This document shows positions 7,658 to 15,881 of a stretch of 64,000 nucleotides of DNA, one piece after another (the first letter of the stretch is position 1; every line of letters starts with the position of its first letter). Source of the DNA: Aliarcobacter sp963677205 (GTDB lineage: Bacteria; Campylobacterota; Campylobacteria; Campylobacterales; Arcobacteraceae); NCBI GenBank assembly GCA_963677205.1, contig OY781917.1, one strand, 5' to 3'. A program made the translations under genes and the position numbers. The notes under the pieces are model-generated. The model was not told the DNA's origin. It was given only the letters and a program-made list of their open reading frames with translations, and did no database searches.

Positions 7658-10126
7658 TCAATTACCTTTTAAAATTGTATTTAATCTTGCCTTACATTCA
7701 ATAAGAACTCTATCTTGTTTTGCATTAAATGTATCAAGAGAACTTTCAACTTTTTCAATTTCTCGTAATCTATTTCGTGAAGCTTGCATTACTATATTTT
7801 TATTTTTATTAGATAATAGATTTTTCATTGTATTAAAATAGTTGTAATATTCAGAAACGATTTTATATTTATACATATTGTTGGGAACAGCAGCTAATAA
7901 ATTATCTGCCTCAATAAAAAACTTTATAGATTCTTCTTGTTTTATAGCTCCTAAAGAAGCTTTTTTTAATAATAATCGTGCTTTTTGTGTATCTAAATAA
8001 TCAGTGTTATAATCTTCTCTATTTTTAGATTGTTCATATCCATATTTTAAAAATTTCTCTGCATCTTCGTATTCTTCTAAAGCAATATGTGCCATTCCAA
8101 ATTGTAACCAAAAATGAGGATTTTTCTCATGTCTAGGTAATTCTCTTTTTATACTTTCATAATATTTAACTAACATATTTCTTTTTTTACTTCTTGGTAG
8201 AATATTTTCAATGAAATTAAATTTTAAAAGATTAACTCTTATTTCTTTTTGATATCTATCTATATCAGAAGAACCAATTTGTTCTAACTTTACAAGTATT
8301 TTTAAACATTGTTCAACAATATAATTTGGATTTTCTCCAAAGAGATTTTCAATTAAAAATTTTGCAAATATAGATGATTTTATTTTAAATAAATTGTCAA
8401 AAGATTCATAATGAAATAACTCTTCAATTTCTTTACTTTTATTCAATTTTGAAAAAATATTATCACAAAAACTAATTTCAGAAATTAATGCATATGAAAT
8501 TGGTATATTCATTGTTTCAAGAATACATAATGCAAAAAGCATTGATTTTAAATCTTCAGATTTAAAAATCTCAGTTGTTGCTTTTTTTGTTCTTTCTATA
8601 ATTTGAGGAGCTTTTAATAAATCAGCTAATACAGAAGAAATTTCACTATTTAAATCATTTTGTAAATATCTCATTTTCTCTTGTTCTGACTTTCCTGCTT
8701 TTTTAATATCTAATGCAGTTGTTTGCAGAATTTTTGAGAATTGTCTGCTTTCTTCTTCATTTAACTTATCTATTACAAATTCCCTCATTTGAATTGAATT
8801 AATATTTTCAATTTCTAATCTTCTGTGATTAGTAAATCTTTCAGTTAAAATAAGTTTTGTGTTTTTTGGAGAAAGATGAGAGTAATGTTCTAAAAAATCT
8901 AAATAAAAACCATAATCATCTATAAAAATTATAAAATCCTGATTACTTTTCACGATTTTTTCTAAATCTTGGAGATAGTTTTTTGAATCAGTTGAAGAAA
9001 GCCATACAATTCTACCCAAACTATTTAGCATACATTTTAAAGCCAATTCTTTTAAAAATATTGTTTTTCCATTTGCAAAGTTAGATAGAACACATATAGG
9101 TTTACTGTATGATTTAAGTTCATTTATTATCTCATCGACAATAAATCTTTCAATTAAAAAGGGAGGTTTTTGTTCTGTAGTTATTCCATTTATTATATAA
9201 TTATCAGATAATTTACCATTATATAGAAAATCAACAATTTGACTTGTTGTAATTTTTTCAATATTTGTATCAAAATCTTTAATATTATATTCTTCAAATG
9301 CTTCTAGAAAAAATTCTTTTTTAGTTTCTTCAAATAAAGTAATCGAATTATTTATTTCATTTACAAAGCCATCTGTTCCAATTTTATAAACAGTACCATA
9401 CCTTTCAAATTTTTTATCTTTTATTGACATATTTGATTGACTTTTAATAAAGAAAGCTTTCTCTCTAAAGATTTCATTATCATATAAAAGTTTTTCAATT
9501 TCTATATCATACAAAGAATAACCTATAAAGACGATTGCACTACAATGTTCTAAATCTTGTCTAAAACTATAATACCACTTAGAATTTACAAATGAATCAG
9601 ATGATAAATATGAAGAATGAGATAATTTAAATTTTGTGTTTAAATTATCTTCTCCTAAAGTTTCTATATATCCATTTATATGAACACATCCATTTGCTTT
9701 TGTGTAATATTCAGAAGTACTATCATCAATTGTTATAGATTGAATTCTTTTATTAATTTGTGAACCTGCAAATTCAATTAGATTATCATAATTAGTCGTA
9801 TAAATTTTTCTCCATGGTAAAGATACAATTGTTTTATGAATTTCATTGGCGTGCTTTATAGTATACAAATCTTTTAGTTTTTCTATAAGTAAAGTTTTTT
9901 TCTTGGGGTCAAATTTACATAAATCTTCAATGTAATAATCTGAAATATCTTTAAGATTTAAATCATTTTCTTCAATATTTCCTAATTTTTTTATTTCTTC
10001 TATAAGTTTGTCTACAGAAGGTGGTGAATCATTTAAAACATTTTTTGATTTATTAGAAAATCCTGAACCAACAAATAACAGTACATTACCATAAGATATT
10101 TTTTTAATTAAATCTTTAATTTCCAT
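7658..10126 (-). CDS. SIR2-STAND-TPR protein, putative abortive-infection effector
   Basis: The 822-residue protein has an N-terminal SIR2-like NADase domain (about 1-260): VGSGFS (19-24) in place of the sirtuin GAGxS loop, TTNYDNLIE (110-118) with N112 and D114, the likely catalytic H149 in CVHINGY, and VFIGYSLYDIEIEKLL (199-214). A P-loop NTPase follows, with SNFANGKT (348-355; Ser replaces the first Gly), a Walker B FIIFIDD (398-404) and a sensor-like LILTERF (425-431). The C-terminal third is helical with TPR-like repeats (HFWLQFGMAHIALEEYEDAEKF). SIR2 plus STAND plus repeats resembles Avs5/DSR-type defence proteins, which degrade NAD+ on sensing phage. It is a single leftward gene and the obvious cargo of the element. 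The trigger is unknown. Confidence 0.85.
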   Translation of the reverse strand: MEIKDLIKKISYGNVLLFVGSGFSNKSKNVLNDSPPSVDKLIEEIKKLGNIEENDLNLKDISDYYIEDLCKFDPKKKTLLIEKLKDLYTIKHANEIHKTIVSLPWRKIYTTNYDNLIEFAGSQINKRIQSITIDDSTSEYYTKANGCVHINGYIETLGEDNLNTKFKLSHSSYLSSDSFVNSKWYYSFRQDLEHCSAIVFIGYSLYDIEIEKLLYDNEIFREKAFFIKSQSNMSIKDKKFERYGTVYKIGTDGFVNEINNSITLFEETKKEFFLEAFEEYNIKDFDTNIEKITTSQIVDFLYNGKLSDNYIINGITTEQKPPFLIERFIVDEIINELKSYSKPICVLSNFANGKTIFLKELALKCMLNSLGRIVWLSSTDSKNYLQDLEKIVKSNQDFIIFIDDYGFYLDFLEHYSHLSPKNTKLILTERFTNHRRLEIENINSIQMREFVIDKLNEEESRQFSKILQTTALDIKKAGKSEQEKMRYLQNDLNSEISSVLADLLKAPQIIERTKKATTEIFKSEDLKSMLFALCILETMNIPISYALISEISFCDNIFSKLNKSKEIEELFHYESFDNLFKIKSSIFAKFLIENLFGENPNYIVEQCLKILVKLEQIGSSDIDRYQKEIRVNLLKFNFIENILPRSKKRNMLVKYYESIKRELPRHEKNPHFWLQFGMAHIALEEYEDAEKFLKYGYEQSKNREDYNTDYLDTQKARLLLKKASLGAIKQEESIKFFIEADNLLAAVPNNMYKYKIVSEYYNYFNTMKNLLSNKNKNIVMQASRNRLREIEKVESSLDTFNAKQDRVLIECKARLNTILKGN

Positions 10127-10292
10127 TGAATACCATCCATATAATTTAGATCATTGTTAATTATAAAAAACTTAAATAATTAAAATTATAAGATTCTATC
10201 AGAAAGTTTCTAATATATTTATATTTTTCTAATTTTTTGCTACACACCAGAAGAAAAACTTATTTATTCCTTTTCCTTTAAAAATTTATACA

Positions 10293-10444
10293 CACTTTGT
10301 TAGTTGGCTTTTTCTTTCATTTCATTCTATTAGATTAATTTACTGACACTAAAATTAAATTCTCACTAGTTCCAATTTCAATTTTATTCTAAGTAAAAAT
10401 CAAATCATTACAATCTATAAAAAGCCCGACAACTAACGAAAGTG
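10293..10444. repeat. Imperfect ~20-bp inverted repeat upstream of the J-domain gene
   Basis: CACTTTGTTAGTTGGCTTTTT (10293-10313) matches, in inverted orientation, the segment AAAAAGCCCGACAACTAACG (from 10419) with its AAAGTG end (to 10444). The right arm has an extra base pair or two and a small internal mismatch. The arms are separated by about 105 nt. Confidence 0.6.
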
Positions 10445-10480
10445 AAAAAATTTTTGATTAAAGAAAAGAGATAAGTTTTT

Positions 10481-10514
10481 TTAATCTTCTTAAAAATTAA
10501 AAAAAGAAGATTAA
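10481..10514 (+). promoter_or_regulatory. Leader hairpin before the J-domain gene
   Basis: TTAATCTTCTT (10481-10491) pairs perfectly with AAGAAGATTAA (10504-10514) across a 12-nt A-rich loop. It ends 53 nt before the ATG at 10568. No U-run follows, so it is not an obvious terminator. It could mark the transcript start region or affect mRNA stability. Confidence 0.45.
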
Positions 10515-10567
10515 GACAAACCCTCGAATCTTCAAAAATGAAAACTATTTTTTAAAGGAAAGAAACA

Positions 10568-11032
10568 ATGACAAGAGAACAAATTATAAATGAGTTTAAA
10601 GGTGTAGAGGGAATCAACGAAGCTAAAAAGATTTATAAAACATTAGCTAAAAAATTACATCCTGATGTTGGTGGTGATGAAGAAAGTTTTAAATTGTTAA
10701 ATGCTGTTTATACTGATTTAATTGAACATAAAATATATTTTTCGAATGATTTTAAAATTGATGTTGAACTAGAAAAAATCATTAGTTTAATTCTGCACTT
10801 TGAAAATATCACTATTGAACTAGTTGGCTCTTGGGTTTGGGTTAGTGGAGATACAAGAGGAATTAAAGAAAAACTTAAAGAGATAGGTTTTAAATGGGCA
10901 TCTAAAAAAAGAATGTGGTATTTTGGAGAAATGAAATCTAAAAATCCAACTCCAAAAAGTATGGAAGAAATAAAAAATAAATATGGGAGTGAAACTTTGA
11001 AAACTAAGGAGAAAAAAGAGATAGCAAGTTAA
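10568..11032 (+). CDS. Small J-domain protein of mobile-element type
   Basis: This 154-residue protein has a compact J domain: EAKKIYKTLAKKLHPDVGGDEESFKLLNAVYTDL (residues 18-51), with the HPD motif at 31-33 needed to stimulate DnaK. The C-terminal half carries the separate motif GSWVWVSGDTRGIKEKLKEIGFKWASKKRMWYF, a short aromatic-rich module seen in many phage and plasmid proteins. Full DnaJ zinc-finger and substrate domains are absent. It has a strong ribosome binding site (AAAGGAAAG). It diverges from the SIR2-STAND gene. It may recruit host DnaK for replication or relaxosome remodelling, but its partner is not evident from the sequence. Confidence 0.8.
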   Translation: MTREQIINEFKGVEGINEAKKIYKTLAKKLHPDVGGDEESFKLLNAVYTDLIEHKIYFSNDFKIDVELEKIISLILHFENITIELVGSWVWVSGDTRGIKEKLKEIGFKWASKKRMWYFGEMKSKNPTPKSMEEIKNKYGSETLKTKEKKEIAS

Positions 11033-11044
11033 AAACTTGCTATC
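11020..11044. terminator. Hairpin at the end of the J-domain gene
   Basis: GATAGCAAGTT (11020-11030) pairs with AACTTGCTATC (11034-11044) over a 3-nt loop and overlaps the stop codon. There is no T-run on the plus strand, but on the minus strand the hairpin is followed by TCTTTTTTCTCC. It could therefore terminate leftward transcription better than rightward. Confidence 0.6.
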
Positions 11045-11245
11045 ATAAAAAAGCTAGAGTAGCTAATTCTAACCTTTTTAAATGAAGTATTTCTTTTGTT
11101 GTAATTGTTTATGTTATATTGGAATTAAACTTATAATTTATATTAAAATCGTGCACATTTCAATATAAAAATAAATAAACTTTATCAAATATGATGAAGC
11201 TTCCTATTCATTTATTTTTTATCTAGTTCAAATAATAAACTATCT

Positions 11246-11545
11246 CTATATCAGCCCTTCAATGGATTTAAGGGCACTTTTACTGAATGTATAAAAACCA
11301 GAATCTGAAATTCGATAATGTTGTTCTTTTTTCAATTTACTACCCTCCATTTTTATTTTCTTAGACAAAGTACTTTCACATATTTTTAACGCTTTTGCAG
11401 CCGCTTCGATACCTTTAATATTAAAATCGTCTGACAAGGTACTTTTGTCTTTTTTTGATAGAAGTAAATCTACCTTTTTTTCTAATCCTTTAATTGATAC
11501 TTGAATTTCAAGAATCAATTCAATCATATTAGGATATTTTTCCAT
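11246..11545 (-). CDS. Small HTH-like protein near attR
   Basis: The 99-residue frame has an N-terminal amphipathic coiled-coil-like helix (IELILEIQVSIKGLEKKVDLLLSKK, about 8-32). A helix-turn-helix-like stretch follows, GIEAAAKALKICESTLSKKIKMEG (about 45-68), and then HYRISDSGFYTFSKSAL, resembling the wing of excisionase-type domains. No strong ribosome binding site precedes ATG 11545, which lowers confidence. Its position at the attR end and its DNA-binding look make it a candidate recombination directionality factor, but it could equally be an element repressor. Confidence 0.5.
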   Translation of the reverse strand: MEKYPNMIELILEIQVSIKGLEKKVDLLLSKKDKSTLSDDFNIKGIEAAAKALKICESTLSKKIKMEGSKLKKEQHYRISDSGFYTFSKSALKSIEGLI

Positions 11546-12144
11546 AATACAATTTAAGATATAGTTTTGGGTCTAAACTAGATTTGTTGTTTATGAAAAA
11601 TTTTAAAGTTTATAGCTACTCTTGAATTTACTTGATATAATCTTTCAATTCTCATTTTTCATTTTATTAGAATTATATAAAACTAGATCCATATAATTCA
11701 ATTTCTGTCGTATAAACTAAATTTTAGTTAGCTATTTTTATTTGTAATTAAACATAATATTTAATTGTTCCATTTATTTAGTTATTACTAAATACTTTAT
11801 CATTAATATTTTCTTCTTTACTTAATAGATAAGTATGCCTAAAAAAAAATTTTCCATTTATCTCAAAATATACTGAGGCAAAATACTAGCTATAATCGTA
11901 TAAGTATATTATTGAGTCTTTTTGTTATACTTCTAGCTAAACTTATATTTCAAAATTTAGACTAAAATAATTATAAAAAATAATGGTAAATGAATAATTA
12001 ATAATATTTAATTCAATCCCGCTTTTTAGAACCGAATTAAATTTCTCATAGGGTATAAATAAGGTATAATAGCTATTAAAGAACAAACCTTAAAGTAACA
12101 TATAAAGCCTATGTAATAGATATTTATAAGTTTTAAGCTAATAA
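11546..12144. other. AT-rich non-coding right end of the element
   Basis: The 599 nt between the last HTH-like gene and attR show no plausible gene. GGTATAAT at 12063-12070 gives a good -10-like sequence, pointing right towards attR but with no gene beyond it on that strand. Integrase arm-binding sites would be expected here, but I could not identify repeated arm motifs by eye. Confidence 0.4.
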
Positions 12145-12163
12145 ATCCCGCACATCTCCACCA
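12145..12163 (+). repeat. attR: right attachment repeat
   Basis: ATCCCGCACATCTCCACCA is an exact copy of the last 19 bases of ssrA (959-977). The flanking T-arm and acceptor sequence are absent, so it is a bare repeat and not a second ssrA copy. It marks the right boundary of the element. Confidence 0.88.
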
Positions 12164-12190
12164 TATATAAAAAACATTTTAAACATTTAT

Positions 12191-12526
12191 CTAATTATCA
12201 AAACTCGAACAGTAATAGATACTAAAGAATAGACCCTCTTTTTTATTTATAAAGGCATTTTCATTTTTATTGTACGTATAAGATAACTCTTTTGAAACTA
12301 ACCTATCTTTACAAACAATTATTTTTCCATTTGAGAAATCTTTTATTAAATTATCATTAAGATTTTTAATCCAAAATATCAGGCCAATTACTATTAAAAT
12401 AAATATAATTGAACCTATCATAAAAAAGATATTTTTCTTTTTAGTTTTTTTTGTGTTACGAGATTTAATAGTCTTTTTTTTATTTGATAAAATATTTGCG
12501 TCAATTTGAAAAGTTTTATTTGCCAA
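12191..12526 (-). CDS. Small single-pass membrane protein of unknown function
   Basis: The 111-residue protein has a lysine-rich cytoplasmic N-terminus (KKKTIKSRNTKKTKKKN, about 16-32), one hydrophobic helix (about 34-53) and a 55-residue tail with two cysteines. I do not recognise a family. AAGAGAT lies before ATG 12526. It is the first host gene outside attR, so it was probably ssrA's neighbour before insertion. It is separated by 37 nt from the upstream diguanylate cyclase gene and reads in the same direction, so co-transcription is possible. Confidence 0.6.
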   Translation of the reverse strand: MANKTFQIDANILSNKKKTIKSRNTKKTKKKNIFFMIGSIIFILIVIGLIFWIKNLNDNLIKDFSNGKIIVCKDRLVSKELSYTYNKNENAFINKKEGLFFSIYYCSSFDN

Positions 12527-12563
12527 TTTTATCTCTTTTTGAACAGTTATATTAAAATATTAT

Positions 12564-14405
12564 TTATTTAAAAACAACAGATTTATTTCTGCCACTATTT
12601 TTAGCTTGATAAAGTGCAATATCTGCTTTTTTTATTAAAGATTCAACAGTATCATTATCTTCAAATGTTGATATACCTAAACTAATTGTTTTATATCCAA
12701 CTTCTTCAAATTTAAAACTCTCAATTGTTGTTCTTATTTTTTCTGCTAATCTTAAAGCTGATTCAGCTGTAGTTTGAGGACAAATAATAATAAATTCTTC
12801 TCCTCCAAATCTTCCTTTAATATCTGATTTTCTACTATTTTCTATCATAAGTTTTGCTGTTTGAGATAAAACCATATCTCCAATTTGATGTCCGAAAGTA
12901 TCATTTACATTTTTAAAATAATCAACATCAATCATAATCACGGATAAACCATCATAAGGATTTCTTTTGTGTTTTTCAACTTCAATATTAATAAACTCAT
13001 CAATCATTCGTCTATTATAAAGTCCAGTTAATTTATCTATTGAAGCTAGCTCTTCAAGGCGTTTTTTTGCAGTAATATCAACACCTACTGAAACAAAATT
13101 TTCTATCTCATTATTTTCATTAAGTGTGGGTATAATTTTCTGCTCAAGCCAATAATCTTCGTTATCTATTCTTTTATTTTTAATCTCCCCATTCCATATT
13201 TTACCACTTAAAATTGTTTTCCATAACTCTTTAAAAAGATTTTCATCTCTATCTGGATGGCTTATTATAGTCATTTTCTTTCCGATGAGTTCATCTTTTG
13301 AATAGCCTGATGATTCTACAAATGCGGAACTCACACTAACAATAGTACTATCTTTTTTTGTTGTAGCGGTTACAACATACTTATCTATTATTGAGGTAAA
13401 TTCATTTAATTTATCATGTGCTTTTAATAATGCTTTTTGAAGTTTTATTGGAGCTTTTGAGATATAAATAGCAAGGATAAAACTTAAAACAATTGTTAAA
13501 ATTAGAACAATAACTAATGTTTTTAATTTTGAATTTATTATGCTTTTTTCATATTCACCTTTTGTTTTTGATATGAAAATTGCATTATCTTCATTATTTA
13601 AAATATTTCCAAGGGAGAAAGTATAAATACCTTCTTCATCAAGACCATTTGGGAAATCCTCTTTTAAATCTCTTTTTATCCCTTTGTATTTATTAAATGA
13701 ATAGTTATTATTTGGATGAAGAATATAGTTATTATCTTTATCAATTATGTAATGTTCAAATACAGAAGATGCAGCTATAGAAGTTAATAAATCATTCGTT
13801 AGTATATTAATAATAATCATACCATTAAAATTACCTTTTTCAAAAAGTGGCATAGCTACTCTTATTGTTGGTTTATATGGTATTTCTATTTTTCCATTTT
13901 CGATATTTAAATCAAGTTTTGAATGCCATATATCTTGTTTTGTCATTTTTGACACTTCTTGAAAATAATCTCTAGAACTTTTATCTTGTAGTTTACTTTT
14001 TTCTACAAGAAATGCTGTTTCATTCTCTTTATTTCTATCTACTCTAATAACCTCTTTTCCCTCTTTAGAAAGGAGTCTTACTTGCATAATTTTATCTTGA
14101 GAACTTGCAACTGCTAAAAATATTTGTTCAAGTTCTTCCTCTTTATGAAAAAGATTTGTTGACATAAATTCTAAAATAGTTTTATTACAAGCAAGAGCAA
14201 AAACAATATCATCCATATTTTTAAGGGCTGGTTTTAAAATTGTTTGAGTTTTGATTTCAAATGTTTCTAATGCTTTTTTATCTGTGCTTTTATGTATATC
14301 ATTTATCTGGAATATATAACTTGTGATAGCACTAAAAGAAGATATAACTATTCCAAATATTATGAAATAAATTATGAAGTATTTTTGAAAATTTCGTTGG
14401 GACAT
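12564..14405 (-). CDS. Membrane PAS-GGDEF diguanylate cyclase
   Basis: In this 613-residue sensor, TM1 (about 9-31) and TM2 (about 292-315) flank a ~260-residue periplasmic region of double-Cache type (DIWHSKLD..., PYKPTIRVAMPLFEKGNFNGMIIINI). A PAS domain follows (about 335-450; HPDRDENLFKELW). A GGDEF domain then carries the active-site GGEEF at 534-538 and an intact inhibitory I-site, RKSD, at 525-528. It should make c-di-GMP in response to an external ligand and be product-inhibited. AAGG precedes ATG 14405. A 90-nt gap separates it from the upstream HD-GYP regulator gene, which reads the same way, so synthesis and degradation enzymes are encoded side by side. Confidence 0.92.
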   Translation of the reverse strand: MSQRNFQKYFIIYFIIFGIVISSFSAITSYIFQINDIHKSTDKKALETFEIKTQTILKPALKNMDDIVFALACNKTILEFMSTNLFHKEEELEQIFLAVASSQDKIMQVRLLSKEGKEVIRVDRNKENETAFLVEKSKLQDKSSRDYFQEVSKMTKQDIWHSKLDLNIENGKIEIPYKPTIRVAMPLFEKGNFNGMIIINILTNDLLTSIAASSVFEHYIIDKDNNYILHPNNNYSFNKYKGIKRDLKEDFPNGLDEEGIYTFSLGNILNNEDNAIFISKTKGEYEKSIINSKLKTLVIVLILTIVLSFILAIYISKAPIKLQKALLKAHDKLNEFTSIIDKYVVTATTKKDSTIVSVSSAFVESSGYSKDELIGKKMTIISHPDRDENLFKELWKTILSGKIWNGEIKNKRIDNEDYWLEQKIIPTLNENNEIENFVSVGVDITAKKRLEELASIDKLTGLYNRRMIDEFINIEVEKHKRNPYDGLSVIMIDVDYFKNVNDTFGHQIGDMVLSQTAKLMIENSRKSDIKGRFGGEEFIIICPQTTAESALRLAEKIRTTIESFKFEEVGYKTISLGISTFEDNDTVESLIKKADIALYQAKNSGRNKSVVFK

Positions 14406-14495
14406 TTATAACCTTAAACACTCTATTTTGTATAATAATTAATTATAATTTAAGTTTGGAATTATACATTCTTTTGTTAAAACAGAGATAAAATC

Positions 14496-15881
14496 TTAAA
14501 TGTCAATAAATTTCTCTCTTATTGATAAAAATTCATCTAAATGTTCAAAGAAAATGTCAACAAGATTTGGATCAAATTGTTTTGCTTTTTCTTTTTTAAA
14601 ATATTCAAAAATATCTTCATCCTTCCATGCGGTTTTATAACATCTTTGGCTACCTAAGGCATCAAAAACATCTGCTAGCGCTGTTATTCGGCCTTGAATA
14701 GAAATCTCTTCACCTTTTAAATAAAGAGGATAACCATTACCATCCCATCTTTCATGGTGTTCAAGGGCAATGATAGCTGCTGTTTTTAGAAGTGGTCTAT
14801 TTGAGTGATTAAGCATTGTATATCCAAGTTCAGCATGAGTTCTCATGATTTTAAACTCTTCATCATCTAATTTTGCAGGTTTATGTAAAATACTATCTGG
14901 AATTGCAATTTTTCCAATATCATGCATTGGTGAGGCATCAACTAAAAGTTCTATCTCTTCATCACTTAAATTTGAATATTTTGCTAATATTCTTGAGTAT
15001 TCAGCAACTCTTTTTACGTGATTTCCCGTCTCTTTACTTCTTGTTTCTCCAATAGCACCCATAGTGAAAACTACTTCTTTTTGAGTTTCAACTATCTCTT
15101 GTTTTAAATTATAAATATCTGTTATATCGTGTCTTACACTTATATACTCTTTGATATTCCCTTCTAAATCTAGAATTGGCATAACTGTTGCAAAAACTAC
15201 ATAATATCCACCATCTTTTTTTCTATTTTTTACTTCACCTCTCCAAATCTGCTTATTTTGAATAGTTTGCCACATATTTTTATATACACTTGTAGGCATA
15301 TCTGGATGTCTTACAATATTATGTTTATTTCCAATAAGCTCTTCTTTTGAATATCCAGAAATTTTTGCAAATTCATTATTTACATAAATTATTTTCCCTG
15401 TTTTATCTGTTTTTGAGACTAAAGAACTTTCATCAACTACTTGTTTGTATTGGTTTAAAAGTATGATATTCTCTTCTAAAGAGTGTTCTAAAGATATTTT
15501 TTGTTCAGCTAGTAAAAGATGTGTATTTATTCTTGATAATACTTCTCTTGCTTTAAAAGGTTTAGCTATATAATCTACACCACCTACTTCATAAGCTTTT
15601 TCTATAGAGTCTTCATCTGTTTTCGCTGTTATAAATATGATTGGTATATCTTTTGTTTTTGGATTTTCTTTTAATTTTTTACACACTTCAAAGCCATCAA
15701 TTAATGGCATCATAATATCTAATAAAATCAAATCAATATGTTCTTCATTTATAATTTCAAGAGCATCATAACCATTTAAAGAGGCTAAAATATCATATTT
15801 ATCACCTAATAATTCCATTAATACATGAATATTTGTATCTGTATCATCAACAATCAAAATTGTTTTTTGCATATCCATCAT
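14496..15881 (-). CDS. Response regulator REC-PAS-HD-GYP, c-di-GMP phosphodiesterase
   Basis: The 461-residue protein has a receiver domain (1-125) with acidic pair D12/D13, phospho-acceptor D55 in LLLDIMMP and K108. A PAS domain (about 145-265) carries the RHPDMP motif. An HD-GYP domain has MHDIGK (H320, D321), HHERWDGNGYP (375-385) and DVFDAL. HD-GYP enzymes hydrolyse c-di-GMP to GMP. Its ATG overlaps the stop of the upstream hybrid kinase (ATGA), so the two are translationally coupled and this is the kinase's likely phosphotransfer target. The PAS insertion between receiver and output is less common and may add a second, cytoplasmic input. Confidence 0.92.
   Translation of the reverse strand: MMDMQKTILIVDDTDTNIHVLMELLGDKYDILASLNGYDALEIINEEHIDLILLDIMMPLIDGFEVCKKLKENPKTKDIPIIFITAKTDEDSIEKAYEVGGVDYIAKPFKAREVLSRINTHLLLAEQKISLEHSLEENIILLNQYKQVVDESSLVSKTDKTGKIIYVNNEFAKISGYSKEELIGNKHNIVRHPDMPTSVYKNMWQTIQNKQIWRGEVKNRKKDGGYYVVFATVMPILDLEGNIKEYISVRHDITDIYNLKQEIVETQKEVVFTMGAIGETRSKETGNHVKRVAEYSRILAKYSNLSDEEIELLVDASPMHDIGKIAIPDSILHKPAKLDDEEFKIMRTHAELGYTMLNHSNRPLLKTAAIIALEHHERWDGNGYPLYLKGEEISIQGRITALADVFDALGSQRCYKTAWKDEDIFEYFKKEKAKQFDPNLVDIFFEHLDEFLSIREKFIDI

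Larger units (their letters stand above)
10127..10567. other. Divergent intergenic region with long inverted repeat
   Basis: The 441-nt AT-rich stretch lies between the leftward SIR2-STAND gene and the rightward J-domain gene, so both promoters should be here. It contains an imperfect inverted repeat (10293-10313 with 10419-10444) and a perfect 11-bp hairpin (10481-10514) in the leader of the J-domain gene. No convincing small reading frame is seen. Confidence 0.5.
959..12163 (+). mobile_element. Integrative (probably mobilizable) element inserted at the 3' end of ssrA
   Basis: The element is bounded by a 19-bp direct repeat, ATCCCGCACATCTCCACCA, at 959-977 (the real ssrA end) and 12145-12163. 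A tyrosine integrase lies just inside the left repeat, in the usual arrangement for tRNA/tmRNA-targeting islands. Contents in order are integrase, DUF3800, HTH, DUF4373, 4-TM protein, VirD4-like ATPase, replication-relaxation protein, a structured non-coding region, SIR2-STAND, J-domain protein and a small HTH-like protein. No mating-pore (VirB) genes are present, so it could not transfer alone. It is best described as an IME that carries its own coupling-type ATPase and a defence cargo. Confidence 0.85.

Noticed and set aside
12056..12080. Promoter at GGTATAAT near attR driving a gene
   Set aside because: No reading frame follows on that strand; the next gene reads the other way. Kept only as a note in the non-coding entry.
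12121..12163. A second, degenerate ssrA copy at the right end
   Set aside because: Only the 19-bp repeat matches. The T-arm and upstream tmRNA sequence are absent, as expected for attR.
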